Of a DNA stretch of 5,903 nt, positions 1-5,399 are shown piece after piece. A program made the position numbers and the translations under genes. How positions within the stretch are numbered: position 1 is the first letter of the stretch; every line of letters begins with the position of its first letter. The notes under the pieces are model-generated. The model did no database searches, was not told where the DNA came from, and saw only the letters and a program-made list of their open reading frames with translations. This DNA is from Euryarchaeota archaeon UBA501 (lineage in GTDB: Archaea; Thermoplasmatota; Poseidoniia; Poseidoniales; Thalassarchaeaceae), in assembly GCA_002505685.1 (NCBI GenBank), contig DAVT01000141.1:1-5903 (forward strand), in the 5' to 3' direction.

Positions 1-356
1 CGATTGCAATTCTCTCGCCATGCAAAGTTGTGGTTTTGACATTTAGAACAGGTCCAATCCCCATCCTTCATGTGGGATTTGTCGCGGTTGTCTCGGCGAC
101 CTCTACGATCATCACGTCTCTCTTTTGGAGGTGCGATTTCTACCGGTTGCCCAATCAACAGCTGCGCTTCGATATCTCGAAATGGAGTGATATGTACAAC
201 CGCAGCAGAAACTTCACCGATGACTGTATCGACCTTTCCTACCCACTTTCCACCGGGTAGTTGCATGACTTGCCCTAGTTTGGGCGCATCGCCTTTGAAA
301 GGTGCAAGCATGCCTCCTTCATGGCTTACTTCACGTATATGTGCTTCAAACGCCAT
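1..356 (-). CDS. gar1: Gar1-like H/ACA RNP protein with C-terminal RanBP2-type zinc finger (3' end outside window)
   Basis: Read on the minus strand from ATG at 356-354, this frame is open for 118 codons and leaves the window. An in-frame TGA at 371-369 lies just upstream, so this is the first ATG. Residues about 28-74 match the Gar1 beta-barrel: GKWVGKVDTVIGEV aligns with the archaeal pattern FVGxVxDVFGPV, followed by VVHITP and LLIGQPVEI where Gar1 has VAIKP and xxVGEVLYV. Gar1 is a core protein of H/ACA guide RNPs, which make pseudouridine in rRNA with Cbf5, Nop10 and L7Ae. Residues 78-93 are an Arg/Asp-rich linker. Residues 100-118 then follow the RanBP2 finger pattern W-x-C-x2-C-x3-N-x6-C (W101, C103, C106, N110, C117); the fourth Cys would fall just past the window edge. 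RanBP2 fingers often bind single-stranded RNA. The Gar1 assignment is fairly secure; the fusion is seen directly, but its function is inferred. Confidence 0.78.
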   Translation of the reverse strand, partial: MAFEAHIREVSHEGGMLAPFKGDAPKLGQVMQLPGGKWVGKVDTVIGEVSAAVVHITPFRDIEAQLLIGQPVEIAPPKERRDDRRGRRDNRDKSHMKDGDWTCSKCQNHNFAWRENCN

Positions 357-360
357 GCTT

Positions 361-365
361 CCACC
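361..365 (-). promoter_or_regulatory. Shine-Dalgarno of the Gar1-like gene
   Basis: On the minus strand GGTGG lies 4 bases before the ATG at 356, the same GGTG-type site seen upstream of other genes here. It supports this start over the internal ATG at codon 16, whose GGAGG lies only one base away. The 46-base gap to the upstream gene is GC-rich and shows no TATA-like element, so the gene is probably co-transcribed with 403-2430 or uses a promoter inside it. Confidence 0.45.
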
Positions 366-402
366 GATTCAAGGCGGCGGCGGGCCACCTATCAAGGCTC
401 CC

Positions 403-2430
403 TCATTCTTGGTGCCGTCGACCTAGACCTGCGAGTGCAATTGCACCGAGCGCAGCAAACATTCCAAATCCAGGTAGCCCACCACCCTCTTCACTCGAAG
501 AATCACTTGTGGGTGGGGGTGTTGAAGGTTCATTGCTTGGCGTAGCCCCAGCTTCATGTGTGACTGATGTGCATTCTCCCCATGTATCACAAATTGTCAG
601 AATAATCGTATTGGTGCTTGCTCCAGGAATGCCAGAATTTTCCATTTGCCATGTCTGTCCAGTTGGTGTAATCACATCACCCCAGACATTATCATTATTT
701 GTTGCACTAATGGTCACAGAATCTCCATCACTGTCATACCATGGACCCTTGATGAAGTAATCTTCACCATCCCAAAAGCTATCGGGGTCACCCCAAACTT
801 CCATTGTTGGTGCGGCCGAACTCTTCGACACGCCCAAATCATAGGTGTGGGCAAAACCAGCCATACCCTCACCGGTTGCTGATATTCGAACCATAAACGG
901 TCCAGGCGACAACGCCGAGAGGTCGACATTCACCGTGGTTTCTCCGTTCAAGCTCACCGAGTTGCTGCTGGTTTGTGCATTGTCCTGTACCAATGTCACG
1001 ACAGCGTCCATACTTGGCATTCCAGTGGTAGGTGTCATCACTACAGTCGCTGAACTGCTACTTGTGCTTGCAGTTGCACGCAAAGGCACCTGTAGTGTGT
1101 AACTTCGATTCTCAGTCGTTTGGCCAGAAGAATCCATTGCGTGACATGTAATCGCAACACTATCTTCTCCGGCCGGCGCATCTGCGGACAAACCCTCTGA
1201 GTTACTGGTCATGGACCAACTTTCTGCACCCCAGCACACCATCAGTGGTGCGCCTACGTCATCTGTTGCCCATGAAGACATTTGAGAGGTTGAAAGGAAT
1301 TGAGCCATTCCATCATCGGCAATAGGCAAGATGTTCCCGTCTGCTGGGGCGCTTGCCGTCCACTGTGGTGGGTTATCGACCTCTGGTGGTTCTGTGGTCA
1401 TGTCGAAGAACATGTCCTGCCCTGTTGGCCAAATATCCATATCATATTCCACATGTGCCTCCACACGTAGCCTTGTTTCACCATCTATGCTCACCAAACG
1501 ACTTTCTTGGGTAATCGTGTTATCTGACGTACAGGTGCCCACATAGACTTGGCTACCTTGGTTGGAGTTGTTTTCTTGATCGATCATTCGACCATCACAC
1601 TCTTCAAACATTCCCACTCGAAGCCCCTCTAAGGCTGGGTATGTCACGGCCAAGTCGGCGTTGGTCATGTTGGAAGTGTTCATTGCAACAGTGAAATCCG
1701 AACCATCGTATGCTCCACCCAACGTCATGCCATTGAATTCAAAGGTCCCATTCAACCAAACCACGATTCGACACTCATCTGCCAATTCTACAGTAGTGTC
1801 ACAATCCCGACCAGGTGTTACAGGTTCAACAGGAATTTCGATGCAATTGCTGTTAGCTGATTGATCGCAGGGTTTCGCATCCACGTGATTTTGTGGCATC
1901 AAATTGAATTCTTCGATGGTCAGAGGATTTTCCTCGGTATTGGTCCATGTAGCGTTGTACCAGTCGACCCCATTTCCGCCGCGATGACCACCTCCTGCCG
2001 TTGTACGGAATCCAACCCGTGGGTTTGTTTGCTCCACACATTCAGCTGCTATACTTTCAATGGCCTGGTATTCATCCGAAGATAGATACCCGTTGCCACC
2101 GCCAGGAACTCCCGCTTCTCCAAACAAATCCTCAAGGTCGGTTCGTACTTGATCGGAAAGAGTACCATTAATCCATGCGACAGCACTGACTTGTGCCGAA
2201 TCCCAATCCTCATCAATGACAATATCGAATATAGCGTGAGTATAATTGAACATGTCTTCAAAGGTCAATCCCTCACATTCTGCTGCAACTCCTCCAGCAG
2301 CAGGTTGTCGTGAAGTGGTCTCAGATGGTTCAATTTCTTCTGAAATTTCGGTTGGTAGTTGGACCACACTTGTCAGCATCATTGCAGTAAACAAAACGGC
2401 CCAAAGGGCGTACTTGGATGTACTTCGCAT
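403..2430 (-). CDS. Large secreted surface protein with PGF-CTERM-like sorting signal
   Basis: This 675-residue protein begins with a signal peptide (basic MRSTSK, then a hydrophobic stretch to about residue 24) and is then acidic and rich in Ser, Thr, Asn and Gly. It has eight N-glycosylation sequons (N62, N88, N159, N227, N251, N254, N287, N441). Residues 109-120 form a degenerate EF-hand-like loop ending LSSDE. The segments at about 350-450 and 540-625 look like beta-sandwich (Ig-like) modules, each with a close Cys pair (C399/C429 and C614/C620) and the second with a DSDGDS acidic turn. A Ser/Pro/Glu linker (about 630-648) leads to LPGFG at 652-656, a hydrophobic helix and a final RRHQE. 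That tripartite end matches PGF-CTERM proteins, which archaeosortase A cleaves and anchors to membrane lipid. The cellular role is unknown; binding, adhesion or surface-layer association is only a guess. I see no enzyme motif. Confidence 0.85.
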   Translation of the reverse strand: MRSTSKYALWAVLFTAMMLTSVVQLPTEISEEIEPSETTSRQPAAGGVAAECEGLTFEDMFNYTHAIFDIVIDEDWDSAQVSAVAWINGTLSDQVRTDLEDLFGEAGVPGGGNGYLSSDEYQAIESIAAECVEQTNPRVGFRTTAGGGHRGGNGVDWYNATWTNTEENPLTIEEFNLMPQNHVDAKPCDQSANSNCIEIPVEPVTPGRDCDTTVELADECRIVVWLNGTFEFNGMTLGGAYDGSDFTVAMNTSNMTNADLAVTYPALEGLRVGMFEECDGRMIDQENNSNQGSQVYVGTCTSDNTITQESRLVSIDGETRLRVEAHVEYDMDIWPTGQDMFFDMTTEPPEVDNPPQWTASAPADGNILPIADDGMAQFLSTSQMSSWATDDVGAPLMVCWGAESWSMTSNSEGLSADAPAGEDSVAITCHAMDSSGQTTENRSYTLQVPLRATASTSSSSATVVMTPTTGMPSMDAVVTLVQDNAQTSSNSVSLNGETTVNVDLSALSPGPFMVRISATGEGMAGFAHTYDLGVSKSSAAPTMEVWGDPDSFWDGEDYFIKGPWYDSDGDSVTISATNNDNVWGDVITPTGQTWQMENSGIPGASTNTIILTICDTWGECTSVTHEAGATPSNEPSTPPPTSDSSSEEGGGLPGFGMFAALGAIALAGLGRRHQE

Positions 2431-2454
2431 ACCTTACCGGCTTGCTTGACGCTT

Positions 2455-2468
2455 GAATATGGTTTCCC
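2455..2468 (-). promoter_or_regulatory. Candidate TATA/BRE for the 675-residue secreted protein gene
   Basis: On the minus strand GGGAAACCATATTC has a purine/A-rich BRE-like part followed by an AT core at 2460-2455. The core lies about 25-30 bases before the ATG at 2430. Archaeal TATA elements sit about 25 bases upstream of the transcription start, so the transcript would begin at or very near the start codon, that is, leaderless. No well-spaced Shine-Dalgarno is present: AAGGT abuts the ATG. The core is a weak match to TTTATATA. Confidence 0.4.
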
Positions 2469-2489
2469 GTGAATTATTGAGAGCACCGC

Positions 2490-2506
2490 GAACACCGTAG
2501 GTGTTC
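2490..2506 (-). terminator. Perfect 7-bp hairpin just after the membrane protein gene
   Basis: GAACACC and GGTGTTC form a perfect inverted repeat around a 3-base loop (TAC on the minus strand), starting 3 bases after the stop codon at 2512-2510. A further T-G wobble pair can extend the stem. It could terminate the membrane protein transcript, stabilise its 3' end, or be a small protein-binding site in the gap before the next gene. No U-tract follows, so a canonical intrinsic terminator is not supported. Confidence 0.35.
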
Positions 2507-2509
2507 AAT

Positions 2510-3364
2510 TCATTGAGCTTCCAGCCAAGGAACGACGTAATCCGTGGCGTAAGGGTCGCTTTCAAACGGTAAAAAATCCGACATCAAATCGATCGGCTTG
2601 ATGATGGTGAGCAATCGCACCTCTCCCCCCCACATTCCCATTGCAACGGTGACCATTTCTGCGATTTTATTCCCATCAATTTCGATATGCTTGAGAGTGT
2701 AAGGAAGAGTTTGGTCCCCGTAGTCATGCGACAAACCCGTGGCGGTCGTTTCAAGAGAAAACCACTCGGCGCGGAACCCGATACCTTCGAGTTGTTCAAT
2801 CGCCTGTTTCAATCGTTGCTCATCTGTTCCTGAACTCTCCAAATACCACAATATCATCGAAGCAGAACCAATGGCTGACAAAGTACCGGGCAAACGGACG
2901 TGATTGGCCACAATAATGGTCGAACCATCAATCCAAATGTGCTGCTCAGAGGCAGGCCAAGGGGGTGCTTCCTCATTTTCAGTCAGAAATGGAGTGCCCC
3001 AATCGGCAGCACCAGTGGGCTCGGTAACACCTCCAAATCCAGACAAAAAGACCCCAAATACAACCGCGATTACCAAACCACTCCGGGCCTGCCAGCGTTG
3101 TGGCCACATCGCTCTCGAATCGTCTGAAGCGATGGCACGAATTCCCAACCCAATGGCTCCTGCAGGAATCGCCACCACCCAACCCAATGGTATCACAAAA
3201 ATCACCGCGCAGCATGCAGTGATTCCAAGGTTGAAGGGGTCCGCGCGAAAGAAATCAGAAATGTGCACATGCGGGTATTTCCATTTCCACTCGATTGCAA
3301 CCGCACTCAATACACAGAGCATCGGCAACAACCATGCGGCTAGTGTACCTCCGACCTCCATCAC
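2510..3364 (-). CDS. Unrecognised membrane protein with three or four N-terminal helices and a soluble C-terminal domain
   Basis: I do not recognise this 284-residue protein. Hydrophobic segments lie at about 6-24, 47-79 (long enough for one bent or two short helices) and 96-112. A soluble region of about 170 residues follows. It has a Pro/Glu-rich linker (about 128-139), a beta-rich start (HIWIDGSTIIVANHVRLPG), an amphipathic helix at about 180-195 and an alternating beta/alpha tail. No catalytic motif, Cys pair or nucleotide-binding motif is evident in the soluble part. The start shown is GTG at 3364, with GAGGGG nine bases upstream (3379-3374); the next codon is ATG (3361) and could be the real start. 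It is divergent from the ABC transporter genes across 106 bases and upstream of the secreted protein gene on the same strand. A functional link to either is possible but unproven. Confidence 0.75.
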   Translation of the reverse strand: MMEVGGTLAAWLLPMLCVLSAVAIEWKWKYPHVHISDFFRADPFNLGITACCAVIFVIPLGWVVAIPAGAIGLGIRAIASDDSRAMWPQRWQARSGLVIAVVFGVFLSGFGGVTEPTGAADWGTPFLTENEEAPPWPASEQHIWIDGSTIIVANHVRLPGTLSAIGSASMILWYLESSGTDEQRLKQAIEQLEGIGFRAEWFSLETTATGLSHDYGDQTLPYTLKHIEIDGNKIAEMVTVAMGMWGGEVRLLTIIKPIDLMSDFLPFESDPYATDYVVPWLEAQ

Positions 3365-3470
3365 CCTTCGGTACCCCTCGAACCCATTGAATCATGTGGC
3401 TATTTGTCAGGATTCAGCCTCAATTCGCATCAACTCCTTGAAGGACGGAGCATACGGCAGGGTGAGGCCC
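3365..3470. promoter_or_regulatory. Divergent promoter region between the membrane protein and the ABC operon
   Basis: These 106 bases separate genes transcribed in opposite directions, so promoters for both must lie here or inside the flanking genes. The only AT-rich core is CTATTTGTCA at 3399-3408. It can be read as a weak TATA element on either strand: CTATTTG on plus, about 65-70 bases before the ATPase ATG, and CAAATAG on minus, about 35-45 bases before the membrane protein start. A loose 6-bp inverted repeat, TGAATC (3388-3393) and GATTCA (3411-3416), brackets it. No element is strong. Confidence 0.4.
3461..3467 (+). promoter_or_regulatory. Shine-Dalgarno that fixes the ABC ATPase start
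   Basis: GGTGAGG lies 3 bases before ATG 3471 and matches the archaeal 16S anti-Shine-Dalgarno well. The reading frame stays open upstream to 2904, but that part lies antisense to the membrane protein gene and contains no ATPase sequence, so translation should start at 3471. Confidence 0.7.
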
Positions 3471-4451
3471 ATGCTGAAGTTGGATTGTGCAACCTTCCGC
3501 TACCCTTTGCGCAACCCCCGTCGGTTTCGACCGTGGTCTATGCGGCTGGGCCCAGGAATTCGCAGCATTGACCTTGAATTGAAAGCGGGGAAAATTCTCG
3601 GTTTGGTAGGGCCAAACGGGGCGGGCAAGTCAACACTCTTGCAAGTCATTGCGGGCCTATTGCCCTTGGAAGAGGGCACCATCACTGCAGAAGGTGCGGA
3701 TTCAATCGAAGCTCGGAGAGCCAACATTGGGTACATGCCTGAACGAGTGACATGGTCGGGCCCTGGTACTGCAAAACGAGCGATTGAACGCCTGTGTGCC
3801 ATGCGAAAAATCCCAGTATCAGAAGGGGATGAACTACTCGAACTCGTGGGATTGGGCACACGTATTGAAGATGACTTGTCGACATTTTCACAGGGTATGA
3901 AACAACGATTGAGTTTGGCCACCGCTTTACTCGGCGACCCTGGGATTTTGTTGCTTGATGAACCCTTGAATGGTTTAGACCCGGTCGCCCAAAGCGCCTT
4001 CCGCGTTTTACTCAACCAGTTGTCGCAACGCGGTGTTTGTGTCGTTATCAGTAGCCATACACTTTCCGATTTGGAACGACTCGCAGATGAATTTGTGTTG
4101 ATGCACCAAGGTCGAATTGTCGCCCAAGGGCCTCTGACAGAAATCGAACGAGATCTCGGACTCAAGGCGACGTTGGAGATCGCTGGTCTTGGCCCATCCC
4201 CAGAAAAATTTGGTACGGATATTGAAGTCGAGGAAATCGATAAGCAGGAGGGCGAAGAATGGGCATATCGCTTACACTTACAACAAGGCGAATGGACCAC
4301 TGAGCGTCGAAGTCAGTTGGGTCCAGAGATGACATTTACTCGCTTACAACACGTTCCAGCTGGACTTGAAACCGTTATTTCAGCAGCAACAGGGCTCGAA
4401 GTCGAAGATGCGGGATTCGCGATACTATCAGAGGTGAATTCCGATGATTGA
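3471..4451 (+). CDS. ABC-2 type transporter ATP-binding protein
   Basis: This 326-residue protein is the nucleotide-binding subunit that hydrolyses ATP on the cytoplasmic face to drive the permease encoded next. All the motifs are in order: Walker A GPNGAGKST (47-55), Q-loop region IGYMPE (86-91), signature FSQGMKQR (139-146), Walker B ILLLDEP (159-165), D-loop GLDP (168-171) and H-loop His196. Glu91 stands where many ABC proteins have the Q-loop Gln, a change I recall as common in this exporter-type family. After about residue 230 an acidic tail of about 95 residues replaces the usual end and resembles the small regulatory C-terminal domains of ABC-2 ATPases. Residues 10-30 carry an Arg-rich insertion (RNPRRFRPWSMR) before the first beta strand of the core. 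The overlap with the next gene shows they act together. The substrate cannot be read from the sequence; lipids, drugs, peptides or copper-related (NosF-like) cargo are all possible. Confidence 0.93.
   Translation: MLKLDCATFRYPLRNPRRFRPWSMRLGPGIRSIDLELKAGKILGLVGPNGAGKSTLLQVIAGLLPLEEGTITAEGADSIEARRANIGYMPERVTWSGPGTAKRAIERLCAMRKIPVSEGDELLELVGLGTRIEDDLSTFSQGMKQRLSLATALLGDPGILLLDEPLNGLDPVAQSAFRVLLNQLSQRGVCVVISSHTLSDLERLADEFVLMHQGRIVAQGPLTEIERDLGLKATLEIAGLGPSPEKFGTDIEVEEIDKQEGEEWAYRLHLQQGEWTTERRSQLGPEMTFTRLQHVPAGLETVISAATGLEVEDAGFAILSEVNSDD
4431..4437 (+). promoter_or_regulatory. Shine-Dalgarno of the ABC permease, inside the ATPase gene
   Basis: GAGGTGA lies 6 bases before ATG 4444, within the last codons of the ATPase gene. 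With the 8-base gene overlap it indicates translational coupling and near-equal synthesis of the two subunits. Confidence 0.7.
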
Positions 4452-5277
4452 ACGCCTACAGACCATTTGGGATGTTGGCTTTCAAGATGCCAAACGGCAC
4501 ATTCGAAGTCAACGGATGATTATTCTCTCACCCCTGATTGTCATGACCATTTCCATGGCATGCTGGGGTTTTGCAGATTCCAGAATTGTCCCCGCGGGCC
4601 TTCCAACAAACACTCCCTCTCAAGTTCTGTTTTATTCTAGCCTCCCCGTGGTCTTTTTCTGTACATTGAGTGTAGTACTCATTGGCTTTGATTCCATTAG
4701 TAGGCGCCGCTTGACTGGAGAGTTGGCAATCGATTTGTCCCAGCCCATGCCGCGCTCGGATTACGCACTTTCGCAATTACTCGGCGTGTGGCTCGCAGCC
4801 ATGTCACCAACTACTATTGCCATTTTGATTGGGATTTTCTTGATTCAGCAACAGATGGGAGAATGGCCTAGTGCAGCCGACACGGCAATGTTTCTAGGGG
4901 CCACGGGGCTACTGCTTTGGTGGTACACTTGCTTGCAGTTGTTGGCATCTTCCATGGCGAGAGACATCGGCTCTTCGGTGACGCTCGGTGTGGGTACCTG
5001 GTTGTTCTTCGTGTTCCTTTGGCTCATTCCAACCCTCATCGTTGCGCAAACCATGGGTATAGATATCACGGATCCAAATTCTGTTGGGTTTGATAAAATC
5101 CAAGAAAAAGTAGACCTGTTTAGTCCGAATGGTGTCTATCAGTTATTGATGGAAACTCGCCTACCCGCCGATAGCCAGCCACACCTCTCCGCGTCTTCAA
5201 TTTGGGCACTAACTTTGGTATGGACATTATTTCCAACATACCTATTTTGCCACAGAATCGGGGTATTACGACCTTAA
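4444..5277 (+). CDS. ABC-2 type transporter permease, NosY-like layout
   Basis: This 277-residue integral membrane protein is the channel-forming partner of the upstream ATPase. I see six hydrophobic segments at about 25-44, 62-82, 113-134, 145-169, 177-201 and 252-270. The N-terminal amphipathic, basic stretch (about 1-24) is typical of ABC-2 permeases. Between helices 2 and 3, FDSISRRRLTGELAIDLSQPMPRSDY fits the family pattern F-D-x-I-x2-E/R-R-x2-G-T/E-L-x3-L-S-x-P-x-x-R (residues 82-107), the cytoplasmic region contacting the ATPase. A polar extracellular loop (about 203-250) contains SPNGVYQLL, similar to the SPxxVYxLL stretch in NosY-like permeases. It is probably co-transcribed with the ATPase; both genes end before the 122-base gap at 5278-5399. 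The cargo is unknown, and exporter direction is inferred from the family. Confidence 0.88.
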   Translation: MIERLQTIWDVGFQDAKRHIRSQRMIILSPLIVMTISMACWGFADSRIVPAGLPTNTPSQVLFYSSLPVVFFCTLSVVLIGFDSISRRRLTGELAIDLSQPMPRSDYALSQLLGVWLAAMSPTTIAILIGIFLIQQQMGEWPSAADTAMFLGATGLLLWWYTCLQLLASSMARDIGSSVTLGVGTWLFFVFLWLIPTLIVAQTMGIDITDPNSVGFDKIQEKVDLFSPNGVYQLLMETRLPADSQPHLSASSIWALTLVWTLFPTYLFCHRIGVLRP

Positions 5278-5285
5278 TTCCGGTG

Positions 5286-5289
5286 TTTT
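5286..5289 (+). terminator. Weak oligo-T site after the ABC operon
   Basis: TTTT follows the permease stop by 8 bases, within the AT-rich run GTTTTATCAAAAAATT. Archaeal RNA polymerase can terminate at short T tracts without a hairpin, but four Ts is a minimal site. The palindrome 30 bases further on is an alternative, although no T tract follows it. Confidence 0.25.
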
Positions 5290-5316
5290 ATCAAAAAATT
5301 AAGTGTGGCTAAGAGA

Positions 5317-5334
5317 GTTTAGGGCGCCCTAAAC
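5317..5334. promoter_or_regulatory. Perfect 18-bp palindrome: candidate repressor operator
   Basis: GTTTAGGGCGCCCTAAAC equals its own reverse complement over all 18 bases; the symmetry stops exactly there (A at both flanks). It ends two bases before a TATA-like element, so it covers the expected BRE, and a bound dimer would block TFB/TBP loading. The half-sites TTAGG and CCTAA are those of DtxR/IdeR-type boxes. However, they are separated by 4 bases here rather than 9 as in the canonical 19-bp box, so the family assignment is an inference. The dyad symmetry itself is certain. Confidence 0.65.
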
Positions 5335-5335
5335 A

Positions 5336-5343
5336 TTATATTC
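5336..5343 (+). promoter_or_regulatory. TATA-like element of the lipoprotein gene
   Basis: TTATATTC within CATTATATTCG is the best TATA match in the 122-base gap. It predicts a transcription start near 5362-5368 and a 5' leader of about 35 bases carrying the Shine-Dalgarno. Its position directly after the palindrome makes negative regulation the simplest reading. Confidence 0.5.
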
Positions 5344-5391
5344 GTAAGGCTATCGCGGCCGGATAACAGTCCACTATGGGCTCTAGGAATA

Positions 5392-5396
5392 GTGAG
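5392..5396 (+). promoter_or_regulatory. Shine-Dalgarno of the lipoprotein gene
   Basis: GTGAG precedes the ATG at 5400 by 3 bases. A second in-frame ATG at 5415 (codon 6, MKGM) also gives a good lipoprotein signal peptide but has only GGA upstream, so 5400 is preferred with moderate confidence. Confidence 0.4.
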
Positions 5397-5399
5397 AAA

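Noticed and set aside
366..385. GC-rich stem (AGGTGG with CCGCCT, one wobble pair) in the gap before the Gar1-like gene
   Set aside because: It is short, repetitive (GCC repeats) and without a T tract; it is likely chance in GC-rich sequence.
30..426. Plus-strand open frames across the start of the window
   Set aside because: They overlap the minus-strand Gar1-like gene, whose conserved barrel and zinc-finger motifs show it is the true coding strand.
2904..3470. 189-codon in-frame upstream extension of the ABC ATPase
   Set aside because: It lies antisense to the membrane protein gene, has no ATPase or signal features, and a strong GGTGAGG Shine-Dalgarno precedes the ATG at 3471.
3500..4300. 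266-codon minus-strand open frame opposite the ABC ATPase
   Set aside because: The protein is Ser/Pro/Arg-rich with no recognisable domain and mirrors the ATPase coding strand; the ATPase motifs prove the plus strand is the real gene.
5317..5334. The palindrome as an intrinsic terminator of the ABC operon
   Set aside because: It can form a 7-bp stem, but no T tract follows and it directly abuts a TATA element, so an operator fits better. A terminator role is not fully excluded.
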